From assembly GCA_945861265.1 (NCBI GenBank), contig CAMAUC010000035.1, positions 1-32,498 on the forward strand: a stretch of DNA of 32,498 nucleotides, in the 5' to 3' direction. The stretch is from Rhizobium sp. Q54. GTDB lineage: Bacteria; Pseudomonadota; Alphaproteobacteria; Rhizobiales; Xanthobacteraceae. Shown piece after piece: positions 1 to 7,597 of the stretch. The notes under the pieces are model-generated. The model did not search any database, had not been told where the DNA came from, and saw nothing but the letters and a program-made list of their open reading frames with translations. How positions within the stretch are numbered: the first letter of the stretch is position 1; every line of letters begins with the position of its first letter. Both the position numbers and the translations under genes were made by a program.

Positions 1-134
1 ATCTCGCCAACACGCATGCCAGCAAGCCAGCTCAGCTGTAGCATGCAGCGATTGCGTGCTGCATAGCTGGTGCGCTGCAAGTGCTGCAGCATGCGCTGCT
101 TTTCGCGTTCGTTAAGTACGGGGGCCTGTTTCAT
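1..134 (-). CDS. Tyrosine recombinase / integrase, N-terminal fragment (runs off the window)
   Basis: The reverse strand opens with ATG at 134 and reads 44 codons to the window edge. The peptide has the start of a tyrosine recombinase catalytic domain: an opening helix with NEREKQRML, then WLAGMRVGEI. The Arg of the latter is the first catalytic Arg of the family (the AGLR.xE motif of XerC/XerD and phage integrases). No N-terminal SAM-like core-binding domain precedes it, so this is either a short integrase or a catalytic-domain-only form. It sits about 280 bases from a tRNA-Leu remnant, the usual arrangement for an island integrase near its attachment site. It would cut and rejoin DNA at att sites. 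The rest of the gene lies outside the window, so intactness cannot be judged. Confidence 0.72.
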   Translation of the reverse strand, partial: MKQAPVLNEREKQRMLQHLQRTSYAARNRCMLQLSWLAGMRVGE

Positions 135-412
135 CGCTACAGCTCCTAACATCATGTTTTAACTGCATTTAGTATGCATTCTGATGCTGGGCAGGACGAC
201 CTGAAAGATTGGCTTTTTTCTGCTCCAAGTTTCAATGACTTAGCGGTTTGACTCATCTTTGTTACATTTTATGATGTTGCCATAGGGCGGGGAAAAAGGG
301 TATCAACTCCTTGCGCTTTTTGGGCGCTGTGTAGCCTTAAAACTGCACATTTAGACTGCACAGAAAATTGTAACATATTGAAATAATTTAGGTATTCGGC
401 AGAACGACTGCA
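135..412. other. AT-rich intergenic end of a genomic island
   Basis: I see no convincing gene here. The stretch is clearly richer in A and T than the host DNA to the right, with runs such as AACATATTGAAATAATTTAGG near 371-391. It lies between the integrase start and the tRNA-Leu fragment, so it is best read as the terminal spacer of an integrated element. The region just upstream of 134 presumably holds the integrase promoter, but I could not assign -35 and -10 boxes with confidence. Confidence 0.5.
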
Positions 413-465
413 CTCAAAATCAGGTACCGCAAGGTGTGCTGGTTCGAGTCCGGCCAGGGGCACCA
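413..465 (+). pseudogene. 3' fragment of tRNA-Leu(CAA), probable attachment-site remnant
   Basis: From the anticodon loop (CTCAAAA, anticodon CAA) to the CCA end, this is a good tRNA-Leu 3' half. It has the 3' anticodon-stem strand TCAGG, a long variable arm with CC/GG closing pairs around GCAA, a T-arm GCTGG-TTCGAGT-CCGGC, the acceptor strand CAGGGGC, discriminator A and CCA. The 5' half is missing: the bases before 413 do not pair with TCAGG, and there is no D-arm or 5' acceptor strand GCCCCTG. In integration at a tRNA 3' end, the island supplies a copy of the 3' half and the original half is displaced to the far end. The orientation here fits that, with the island to the left and host genes to the right. 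Confidence 0.85.
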
Positions 466-628
466 TCCTACGCTGTTAGCTACGGATGGCTTCGCCACTT
501 CATATTCAAGCGCAGGATGTCCGTCGTAGCCTTGGCGAAGGGGGGACGGTACTGCTCACGCGCCGGCGCCGCCATTCCGGCGCCCTAATGTCGCGCTTGT
601 TGGCGGGCGGGGGCAGGGGATTTCCGAC
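466..628. other. Host intergenic spacer with short inverted arms
   Basis: There is no gene in this stretch between the tRNA remnant and dsbB. CTTCGCCA (490-497) and TGGCGAAG (533-540) are inverted arms, and GCTACG/CGTAGC pairs lie nearby. These resemble the dispersed CTTCGCC/GTCGTAG repeats common in Rhizobiales, but the copy is imperfect. The dsbB promoter should be in the right-hand part. I could not identify it. Confidence 0.4.
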
Positions 629-1162
629 ATGGACGACGTGATGATCTGGCTGCGCAAGGACCAGGCGGTATCGGCTGCCGCCGTCATTTTTATCGTCGGG
701 CTTGCCACCATTGGCGGCTTCTTGTTCTTCGAATATGTGCTCGGCTATCCGCCGTGCCCGCTCTGCCTCGACCAACGCATGGCGTTTTACGTGGGTGTGC
801 CGCTCGCGGCGCTGCTCTGGCTCGGCGCCGGCCATGGCGCGGCGCGCAAGGTGCTGCTGCTCGGTTTTCTGGTCATCGCGGCGCTGATGCTGTGGAACAC
901 CGGCCTCGCCGCGTTCCACGCCGGCGTCGAATGGAAGCTCTGGCAAGGGCCGACCGATTGCTCCGGTCCGCTTAATTCGCTCGGCTCGGTCGGCGGCCTG
1001 ATGCAGAAATTACAAAGCATCAAAATCGTCCGCTGCGACGAAGCAGCCTGGCGGATGTTCGGCATATCGATGGCCGGCTACGACGTGCTGATATCGCTGT
1101 TTCTGGCGATCGCCGCCGGCCTCGGCGCGAAGGTGGCACGCGCACGCCCCGAACCTGAGTGA
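629..1162 (+). CDS. dsbB: Disulfide bond formation protein B (DsbB family)
   Basis: This inner-membrane quinone reductase reoxidises a periplasmic DsbA-type thiol oxidase and passes the electrons to the respiratory quinone pool. The 177-residue protein is the usual length for the family. Four hydrophobic segments are visible (about 12-36, 50-66, 72-95 and 148-168). The first periplasmic loop has the redox pair Cys43-Pro-Leu-Cys46 in PCPLCLDQR, and the second loop has Cys111 (TDCSGP) and Cys136 (IVRCDEA), so all four catalytic cysteines are present. A second in-frame ATG four codons in is possible. The purine-rich AGGGGA ten bases upstream favours the ATG at 629. No dsbA is nearby, and the next gene encodes another quinone-linked membrane protein. 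Assignment to the DsbB family is firm. Confidence 0.92.
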   Translation: MDDVMIWLRKDQAVSAAAVIFIVGLATIGGFLFFEYVLGYPPCPLCLDQRMAFYVGVPLAALLWLGAGHGAARKVLLLGFLVIAALMLWNTGLAAFHAGVEWKLWQGPTDCSGPLNSLGSVGGLMQKLQSIKIVRCDEAAWRMFGISMAGYDVLISLFLAIAAGLGAKVARARPEPE

Positions 1163-1279
1163 AAATGATAACGACCACGAAGGAGGGGCGCGGGTACATC
1201 CGCCGTCGCCTGCTTTTCGTGGCCGTCGGCCGCGGTTTCCCGCGAGGTTATCAATGGAACGCAAAGTATTATTCTGCGC

Positions 1280-1307
1280 TCGACATTAATGTTAAAATGC
1301 ATATAGG
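1280..1307 (+). promoter_or_regulatory. Candidate promoter of the cytochrome b561 gene
   Basis: In the AT-rich gap upstream of the cytochrome gene, TCGACA (1280-1285) and TATAGG (1302-1307) lie 16 bases apart and resemble -35 and -10 elements. The position, about 40 bases before the start codon, is sensible. The match is weak, and alphaproteobacterial promoters are poorly conserved, so this is only a candidate. Confidence 0.3.
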
Positions 1308-1346
1308 GACGATTTTGTTCCCTGCAAGGGCATGAGCGAGGATTGC

Positions 1347-1883
1347 ATGACACCGACGTCTTCAGGCTACACCGGCACCGCCAAAGCGCTGCATTGGCTG
1401 ATCGTGCTTCTGCTCATCGCGCAATTCATTTTCGCCTGGATCATGCCGGAAATCCGCCGCGACACGCCGGTCACTACTTTGATCAGCCTGCACTTCACCT
1501 TCGGCATTATTATTCTTGCCGTCGCCATCGTGCGGCTCGGCTGGCGGCTGACGCATCGCGAGCCTCCGCCGGAAGACGGTCTGCCGCCGTGGCAGACTTT
1601 CTCCGCGCGCATTGTGCATTATCTGCTCTACGCGCTGCTGTTCGTCGTGCCGATCCTGGGCTGGATGGACGCCTCGCGGCGCGGCATGCCGGTGGTGATG
1701 TTCGGGCTTGAGCTGCCGCAACTGGTCGCAACGCGCGCGGCCGGCTGGGGTTGGACCGGCGACGTGCACGGTCTGATGTCAAATTATTTAATGCTGGCGC
1801 TGGTCGGCCTGCATGTCGTGGCCGCGCTCTATCATCACTTTGTGCGTCACGATGGCGTGCTGAAGCGGATGCTGCCGCGCTAA
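1347..1883 (+). CDS. Cytochrome b561 family di-haem membrane protein
   Basis: This is a four-helix, haem b-binding inner-membrane protein of the bacterial cytochrome b561 (CybB/YodB-like) family. Members take electrons from quinol, or detoxify superoxide as shown for E. coli CybB. Counting from the ATG at 1347, His16 (KALHW), His49 (SLHFTFG), His141 (GDVHG) and His156 (GLHVVAALYHH) are on the four helices in the usual haem-ligand positions. The family tail motif ALYHHFVRHDGVLKRM is complete. An in-frame ATG at 1332 would add five residues. I prefer 1347 because GAGGA lies just upstream, although the spacing is short. The physiological electron partner is not shown by the context. Confidence 0.88.
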   Translation: MTPTSSGYTGTAKALHWLIVLLLIAQFIFAWIMPEIRRDTPVTTLISLHFTFGIIILAVAIVRLGWRLTHREPPPEDGLPPWQTFSARIVHYLLYALLFVVPILGWMDASRRGMPVVMFGLELPQLVATRAAGWGWTGDVHGLMSNYLMLALVGLHVVAALYHHFVRHDGVLKRMLPR

Positions 1884-1904
1884 CGGCACGCAACAGGTGC
1901 GCAT

Positions 1905-4046
1905 TCACTCGTAACGCAGGGCTTCGATCGGATCGAGGCGCGCGGCTTTGCGCGCCGGATAGTAGCCAAAGAAAATTCCGACAGCGGCGGAAAACAGAAA
2001 TCCGCCGGCTATGGCCGTCCCCGAAATTGGCGCTGGCCATCCGGCGAAGTATGAAATCGCGGCGGAAAACGCGACGCCCATGATGATGCCGGCGATTCCG
2101 CCGGTCACGCTGAGAAACACCGCCTCGGCAAGGAATTGCAACAGAACATGGATGCGCCGCGCGCCGATCGCCATGCGCAGGCCGATTTCCCGCGTCCGCT
2201 CCGTGACGGACACCAGCAGAATGTTCATGATGCCGATGCCGCCGACTACCAGCGAGATGGACGCGACGGCGGCGAGCAGCAGCGCCATGATGCGGCTTGA
2301 GCTTTCGGCTGCCTCGGCGATCTGACTGAGATTGCGCACCGAGAAATCGTTTTCATCGCCGGGCTGGACGCGGTGGCGGCGGGCGAGAATCTCGGTGATC
2401 TGGCGGATCGCCGGCTGCACGTCCGCCGAATTGGCGGCCTGCACGTAAATCTGGTTGACGTAGCCGGCGAGGTGCGGCGTCAGGCCATAGGGATTAGGCG
2501 GTACTGGATAAATCCAGTTGAGTTGGGTCTGCGCCTGCGACGGCGCGGCCACGCCGAGCACCTTGCGTTCCGCGGTGGTGAACGGAATCATCACCAGATC
2601 GTCCTGATCCTGGCCGAACGATGTCTGCCCTTTAGATTCCAGTACGCCGATCACCCGCAACGGCACGCCTTTCACCTGCACGAAAGCGCCGACGGGATTC
2701 TGCTGCTCGCCGAACAACTGTTTCGATACGGTCTGCCCGATCACGACCACAAGCGCCGCCGAATCATTGTCATCGGCCGTGATTTCGCGCCCGCTATCGA
2801 CCCGCCAATTCGTCATGGGCGGATAGTTCGGGCTGATGCCCTGGATGTTGGTCGCCCAGTTTTGATTGCCGGCCTGGACCTGGCCGTTCTGGCGGATGAG
2901 GTAGCTGACCGCGCTGACCGCCGTACTCTCGCGCCGGATCGCTTGCGCGTCGCTGGTGGTGAGCGTGGAGGCGCTGCCGGACCCGGCGCGCATGCCGCCC
3001 GCCGTCCTGGCGCCAGGCAGCACCACGACAAGATTGGTGCCGAGCCGCTCGATCTGTTTGCGCACCGCGTCATTGGCGCCCTGGCCGACCGCGACCATGG
3101 CGATCAAGGCGGCGACGCCGATGAAGACGCCCAGCATCGTCAAGGCCGAACGCATCATGTTGCGCCAGATAGCTTGCATGGCGGCTGCCATGATCATCAG
3201 GCCGAACCCCCAAAAGGTGCCGGCGCGTCGCGCGACCGCAGGTAAAGGCCGCCGCGGTTGCACCGATGCTATCGCTTCGCCCGGCGCAGCGGCTTCCAGC
3301 GTCGCGGCTACCCTGACCGGCTTTGGATTGCGCACGTCCGAAACAATCTGTCCGTCGCGCATCGTCAAGGTGCGATCGGTGTAAGCGGCGATGTCGGATT
3401 CGTGGGTGACAACGATGATAGTGACACCCTGCTCCCGGTTCAGGCGGGTCAACGTCTCCATGATTTCGTGCGACGTTCGGGTATCGAGATTGCCGGTCGG
3501 TTCGTCGGCGAGCAGCAGGCCGGGCTCATTGATCAAGGCCCGCGCGATAGCAACCCGCTGCTGTTGGCCGCCGGATAGCTGGCCCGGAGTGTTGCGCTCA
3601 CGGTCGCCCAGGCCAAGCAGTTTGAGCGATGCCCGCGCCCGCTCGACGCGCGAGGCCGCATTCGCCGGCCCCGAGGTGGCATAGAATAATGGCAACGCCA
3701 CGTTCTCAAGCGCGCTGGTGCGCGACAGAAGATTGAAGCTTTGGAACACGAAGCCCAGCCGCTCGCTGCGCAGCCGCGCCCGTTCGGGCTCTTCGAGGCC
3801 GGCGACGTCGACGCCGTCGAAGAAATAGCGGCCGCTGCTAGGGCGATCGAGGCAACCGACCACCGCCATCAGCGTCGACTTGCCCGAGCCCGAAGACCCC
3901 ATGATGGCCACAAACTCGCCGGTCTCAATTGTGAGGCTGACGTCGCGCAATGCATGCACATCGACATCGCCGACGTGATAGGTCCGCGTGACGTGTTCGA
4001 GCTTGATGATCGGCCCGCTCGTGCCGCTGGCCATTGGCGGTGTCAC
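1905..4046 (-). CDS. macB: MacB-type ABC exporter (ATPase fused to permease)
   Basis: This is the ATP-driven inner-membrane part of a tripartite MacAB-type exporter that works with an outer-membrane channel to export macrolides, peptides or similar substrates. The N-terminal ATPase domain (about 12-235) has Walker A GSSGSGKST (50-58), the signature LSGGQQQR (157-164) and Walker B LLLADEPTGNLD (177-188). A linker leads to a first membrane helix near 288-325, a large periplasmic MacB_PCD domain, and a C-terminal FtsX-like domain with three helices ending in ARLDPIEALRYE. The start is GTG, and its GTGA overlaps the stop of macA by four bases, so the two are translationally coupled. ATG 12 bases later is an alternative. 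No TolC-like gene is in the window. The exported substrate cannot be told from sequence. Confidence 0.93.
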   Translation of the reverse strand: MTPPMASGTSGPIIKLEHVTRTYHVGDVDVHALRDVSLTIETGEFVAIMGSSGSGKSTLMAVVGCLDRPSSGRYFFDGVDVAGLEEPERARLRSERLGFVFQSFNLLSRTSALENVALPLFYATSGPANAASRVERARASLKLLGLGDRERNTPGQLSGGQQQRVAIARALINEPGLLLADEPTGNLDTRTSHEIMETLTRLNREQGVTIIVVTHESDIAAYTDRTLTMRDGQIVSDVRNPKPVRVAATLEAAAPGEAIASVQPRRPLPAVARRAGTFWGFGLMIMAAAMQAIWRNMMRSALTMLGVFIGVAALIAMVAVGQGANDAVRKQIERLGTNLVVVLPGARTAGGMRAGSGSASTLTTSDAQAIRRESTAVSAVSYLIRQNGQVQAGNQNWATNIQGISPNYPPMTNWRVDSGREITADDNDSAALVVVIGQTVSKQLFGEQQNPVGAFVQVKGVPLRVIGVLESKGQTSFGQDQDDLVMIPFTTAERKVLGVAAPSQAQTQLNWIYPVPPNPYGLTPHLAGYVNQIYVQAANSADVQPAIRQITEILARRHRVQPGDENDFSVRNLSQIAEAAESSSRIMALLLAAVASISLVVGGIGIMNILLVSVTERTREIGLRMAIGARRIHVLLQFLAEAVFLSVTGGIAGIIMGVAFSAAISYFAGWPAPISGTAIAGGFLFSAAVGIFFGYYPARKAARLDPIEALRYE

Positions 4047-5344
4047 AGTTGCAGGCGCGGCGCTGCCGCTTTGTTGTTGGTGACGCGTTGCTCGGAGACG
4101 ATGACCCGGTCGCCGGCTTTCAGGTCGCCTTCGATAATCTCGGTGAAGGCATCATCGTCGAGGCCCGCGGTCACGGCGACCCGCACCGGCTTGCCATCGC
4201 GCAGCGCCCATACCGCGGTATGTGCTGTTGCCTGGGTCCTGGCGGATGTGCCGCTGCGCCGCGTCGCAGTCCCGCCGGCGCTTGTTGGTGTGTAACGCAG
4301 CGCCTGACTCGGCACGCGCAAGACATCGTGACGTTCGTCGATCACAATGCGGTTGGCCGCCGTCATGCCCGGTCTGAGCGCCAGATCCGGATTGGCGACG
4401 CTGACCACCACGTCGTAGGTCACCACGTTCTGCACGGTCTGCGGCGATTGCCGCACCTGGGTCACCGTGCCATCGAAGGTGCGTCTGGGGAAAGCATCGA
4501 CGGTGAAGTTGGCCTTGTTCTGCTCCTTGATGCCGCCGATGTCGCTTTCGCTAACATTTGTATCGACCTGCATCTTGGTGAGGTCGGTGGCGATCAGAAA
4601 CAAAGTCGGCGTCTGGAAGCTCGCCGCCACGGTCTGACCCACGGTGACGTTGCGCGACACCACGGTGCCATCCACCGGCGAAACAATATCCGTGTAGCCG
4701 AGATTAACCTGCGCCGCGTCGAGTTGCGCCTGACGCTGGAGAATGGCGGCCTCGTCGACGCCGACCTGGGCGCGGGCCTGATCGAGCGCATTCCTGGCGA
4801 TGTCGAGTGTGTCTTTTGAAATAGCGCTTGTCTGCGCCAGTCGCGCGTTGCGATCGTAATTCAATTGCGTGTAGTCGAAATTGGCTTTGTCTTTGACGAG
4901 TTGCGCCTTAGCCTGCGTCAGGTTCGCACTATTTTGATCGACGACGCTCTGATACGGACGCGGGTCGATCTTGGCGCAAACTTGGCCCTTGGAAACCTTG
5001 GTGTTGTAGTCGCAATTTATTTCCTGGATGACGCCGGAGACATACGACCCCACGATGATCGTCAACACCGGATTGACCGTGCCGGTGGCGGTTACTGTAC
5101 GCGTTACATCGCCGCGAGCGACCGCCGCCGTGGTGTAGTTGATCGTTCCGTCGGCGCTTGAAAACCACCAAACTCCGCCGGCAATGACGAGCAGGGCGAT
5201 GGCCAGGACGCTGCCGATCGGCCATAGCCGCCGGAATCGGGACGGAGCCGCGGGCAATGCTGGCGATTTTGGCATAAGGACGACAGGCGCGGGCTGCTCC
5301 ATGCGCGTCGCGCCGATTCCCACCGGTTTGCTCATAGTTGCCAA
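4043..5344 (-). CDS. macA: MacA-type periplasmic adaptor (membrane fusion protein)
   Basis: This adaptor protein bridges the inner-membrane MacB to an outer-membrane channel. The 433-residue protein has a cytoplasmic Pro/Ala-rich N-tail, one membrane anchor at about 41-61, a biotinyl-lipoyl-like half (GSYVSGVIQEI), a long Gln/Ala-rich alpha-helical hairpin around 130-215, the second lipoyl half (IVSPVDGTVVSRNVTVGQTV), and a beta-barrel plus membrane-proximal domain. A Thr/Ser/Arg-rich low-complexity loop (about residues 355-372) interrupts the last domain and is longer than I would expect for this family. The gene precedes macB with a four-base overlap. An in-frame ATG three codons downstream is a possible start. 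A single transcript for the two genes is likely. Confidence 0.9.
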   Translation of the reverse strand: MATMSKPVGIGATRMEQPAPVVLMPKSPALPAAPSRFRRLWPIGSVLAIALLVIAGGVWWFSSADGTINYTTAAVARGDVTRTVTATGTVNPVLTIIVGSYVSGVIQEINCDYNTKVSKGQVCAKIDPRPYQSVVDQNSANLTQAKAQLVKDKANFDYTQLNYDRNARLAQTSAISKDTLDIARNALDQARAQVGVDEAAILQRQAQLDAAQVNLGYTDIVSPVDGTVVSRNVTVGQTVAASFQTPTLFLIATDLTKMQVDTNVSESDIGGIKEQNKANFTVDAFPRRTFDGTVTQVRQSPQTVQNVVTYDVVVSVANPDLALRPGMTAANRIVIDERHDVLRVPSQALRYTPTSAGGTATRRSGTSARTQATAHTAVWALRDGKPVRVAVTAGLDDDAFTEIIEGDLKAGDRVIVSEQRVTNNKAAAPRLQL

Positions 5345-5455
5345 CTCCGCTTGCCCCCGGTGACCGGAAAGCTAGCGGATGATGGCGGCGCGGCCTTTGA
5401 TGCGCGTCAAATCGATGGAAATTGAAGAAAGCGCGTTGGCGCTTGCGCATGCGGG

Positions 5456-6013
5456 TTACGGATCGAGTTCCGTATCCCAGTAAAGATAATCCAGCCAGCT
5501 ATCGTGCAGATAGTTCGGCGGGAACAGCCGGCCGTTGCGGTGCAGGTGATGCACGGTCGGCTGGAACGGCATTTGCGCCGGATACATGCGCGCTTCCTGC
5601 ATGGTCAGGCTGCCCTTGCGCAAATTACAAGGCGAGCAGGCGGCCAGCACATTGTCCCAGGTCGTGTGGCCGCCACGCGAGCGCGGGATCAGATGATCGA
5701 AAGTCAGTTCGCTGCGCTCGCCGCAATACTGGCAGCAGAAGCGGTCGCGCAGGAAAACGTTGAAGCGGGTGAAGGCCGGATGGGTCGACGGCTTCACATA
5801 GGTCTTGAGCGACACCACGCTCGGCAGCTTCATCTCGAAACTGGGCGAGTGCACCGCGTGGTCGTAATTGGCGACGATGTTCACGCGGTCAAGGAAGACG
5901 GCCTTGATCGCGTCCTGCCAGGACCACAAGGACAAAGGATAGTAGCTCAACGGCCGGAAGTCGGCGTTGAGCACCAGGGCCGGAAATCCAGCAGGCGAAA
6001 CGTGCACATTCAA
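5456..6013 (-). CDS. HNH endonuclease with CxxC zinc motifs
   Basis: This is a small HNH-family protein of 185 residues, a common single-copy chromosomal type in Alphaproteobacteria. Its core has CQYCGE, then DHLIPRSRGGHTTWDNV and CSPCNLRKG. That gives two CxxC zinc pairs around the ββα-metal fold, with the catalytic His in the DHL motif. I place the start at a TTG (6013). GAGGAG lies seven bases upstream and a perfect AGGAGG a little further, and the resulting protein begins MNVHVSPAG. An upstream GTG at 6052 would put this ribosome site inside the coding region. The gene may be last in an operon with the esterase and glycosylase, 120 bases downstream of the esterase stop. Its cellular role is not established. 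It is not obviously part of a restriction or phage module. Confidence 0.85.
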   Translation of the reverse strand: MNVHVSPAGFPALVLNADFRPLSYYPLSLWSWQDAIKAVFLDRVNIVANYDHAVHSPSFEMKLPSVVSLKTYVKPSTHPAFTRFNVFLRDRFCCQYCGERSELTFDHLIPRSRGGHTTWDNVLAACSPCNLRKGSLTMQEARMYPAQMPFQPTVHHLHRNGRLFPPNYLHDSWLDYLYWDTELDP

Positions 6014-6136
6014 AGTGACGCTCCTCAACCTCCTAAGGAACGCTGCCGCCACGCAGCTTACCCTCTACTAATAGTGCAGCATGACGGGCTTGTGAAGCCG
6101 TGCAAGCGACGCTCTCTGGGGGCAACTGCGGGGCGG

Positions 6137-6820
6137 CTATTTCCGCGCCTTGAACTGCTTGGCGAGAAACTCCCCGCCATGCCGCAGGCCTTCCTGATCG
6201 ATACCGTGCCCGATACCGGGCGAGATGTGCCATTGGGTCGGTACTTCAAGCGCCGCCAGTCCCTGTGAGGCGTGGAAAACCGCCTGGACCGGAATCATTT
6301 CGTCGCCGTCGCCATGCACCAGCAGTACAGGAGGCTTGCTTGTGATTTCGGCCGCAAAGGCCTCCGGGTCCGGGTCTTCCGGCAGCACCAGCATGCCTGA
6401 ATAGCCGACGATCGCCGCCGGTGCGACGGCCCGGCGTAGCCCGACATGCAGGGACATCATCGTGCCCTGGCTGAAGCCGACCAGCGCTAGCGCCGACGGC
6501 GGCAGATTGCGGCGCATGAGTTCGGCATCGATGAAGGCACTGAGCGCCGGAGCCGCTGCATTGACGCCCACCCAGCGCTCGTTCGGATCGCGGAACGTCA
6601 GCGGAAACCATTCACGTCCCATGGGTGATTGCCCGCAGGGGTTCGGCGCATGCGGCGAGACGAAGGCCGCGTCCGGCAGCAATCCTTGCCAGGCGCGGCC
6701 GATCTCGATCAGGTCGTTGCCGTCGGCGCCATAGCCGTGCAGGAACACGACGAGCTGCTTAGCGGTGCCGGATTTCGGCTCAAGGCGGGGACCGTCGATT
6801 TTCTGGACGTCAGCTTGCAC
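6137..6820 (-). CDS. Phospholipase/carboxylesterase family serine hydrolase
   Basis: This is a cytosolic alpha/beta hydrolase of the carboxylesterase II (acyl-protein thioesterase-like) family, 227 residues, which hydrolyses small esters or thioesters. The family features are an oxyanion strand FLHGYGADGNDL (26-37), the nucleophile elbow G-F-S117-Q-G, an acid in VHGDGDEMIP (Asp173) and the general base His205 in GIGHGID. The start is GTG with AAGGGG six bases upstream. It overlaps the stop region of the DNA glycosylase gene by 11 bases, so the two are translationally linked. There is no signal peptide. The substrate is not predictable, and the link to the repair gene may be only transcriptional. 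Confidence 0.88.
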   Translation of the reverse strand: MQADVQKIDGPRLEPKSGTAKQLVVFLHGYGADGNDLIEIGRAWQGLLPDAAFVSPHAPNPCGQSPMGREWFPLTFRDPNERWVGVNAAAPALSAFIDAELMRRNLPPSALALVGFSQGTMMSLHVGLRRAVAPAAIVGYSGMLVLPEDPDPEAFAAEITSKPPVLLVHGDGDEMIPVQAVFHASQGLAALEVPTQWHISPGIGHGIDQEGLRHGGEFLAKQFKARK

Positions 6821-7583
6821 GGCGTACCCCTTTTTTCTTGCCCGCTTTCTTAACAGCCTTGACGGGTTTCTTCACGGCCTTTGTCTTCTTGATCTGCGGC
6901 CAGTGTTTCTTGGCGCTGACCTTTGGCTTGGCGCTGGCGCCCACGCCAATGCCGTCGCGCTTCTTGACGACGTGATAATACGCCCACATCAAATGCGCGG
7001 CGACGCCGCGCCACGGCCGCCAGGCCTCGGCGATTTTGTTGAGCTGCTTGGCATCCGGACGTTTGCGTAAATTCAGCGCGATGCGCGCCGCCTCCTGCAC
7101 GGCGAGGTCGCCGGCCGGAAAGGCGTCGGCATGACCAAGGCAGAACAACAGATAGATATCGGCGGTCCAGGGTCCGACGCCATGCAGCGCGGTCAGCAGC
7201 GCATGTGCGGCGTCGGCGTCCATCTCGCCGATGGCGTTGAGGTCGATCGCGCCTGTGCCGACCGCCTTGCCGATTTCCTTGATCGACTTGATCTTGGCAT
7301 TGGACAGGCCGAGCCGCTTGAGCTTGTCGCCGCGCGCGACCTTGATTTCATCGTGGTGAAACGGATCGAAGGCCGCGAACAATCGCTCGCGGATGGCCGC
7401 GGCGCTGGCGACGGACAATTGCTGGCCGCAGACGATGGCGCACAGGCCCGGATAGCCGCCCTCGCGCCGGCGCAGGTTGAAGGCGCCGGCCAACTCGGCG
7501 GCCGGGCCGAGGCGCGGGTCGAGCTTGATCAGTTCGACGAGGCCGGATTCCAGGTCGCCTTGGGTATGAAGGAAATGGGTCAT
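6810..7583 (-). CDS. DNA-3-methyladenine glycosylase, AlkA-like (HhH-GPD)
   Basis: This base-excision glycosylase of the HhH-GPD superfamily should remove alkylated purines. The helix-hairpin-helix is LHGVGPWTADIYLL (133-146), followed by the GPD loop AFPAGDLAVQ with catalytic Asp159. The N-terminal part carries the expected YPGLCAIVCGQQLS helix (44-57). The last 45 residues or so (from about 213) form a Lys/Ala-rich basic tail with repeated KK-AVKK units, resembling histone H1-like tails and probably giving nonspecific DNA affinity. No N-terminal AlkA beta domain is present, as in the shorter proteobacterial forms. ATG at 7583 is preceded by GAGAG. It leads a three-gene minus-strand group with the esterase and HNH genes. 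Confidence 0.88.
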   Translation of the reverse strand: MTHFLHTQGDLESGLVELIKLDPRLGPAAELAGAFNLRRREGGYPGLCAIVCGQQLSVASAAAIRERLFAAFDPFHHDEIKVARGDKLKRLGLSNAKIKSIKEIGKAVGTGAIDLNAIGEMDADAAHALLTALHGVGPWTADIYLLFCLGHADAFPAGDLAVQEAARIALNLRKRPDAKQLNKIAEAWRPWRGVAAHLMWAYYHVVKKRDGIGVGASAKPKVSAKKHWPQIKKTKAVKKPVKAVKKAGKKKGVRRAS

Positions 7584-7597
7584 GCCTCTCTCTTGCT

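Noticed and set aside
46-110. Apparent CTGCA-rich tandem repeats in the first 110 bases
   Set aside because: They fall in the integrase frame and are explained by Leu/Gln/His codons. No regular unit length holds.
269-466. Minus-strand open frame beginning MVPLAGLEPAHLAV
   Set aside because: It is the reverse complement of the tRNA-Leu 3' half. Such peptides are a well-known misannotation beside tRNA genes.
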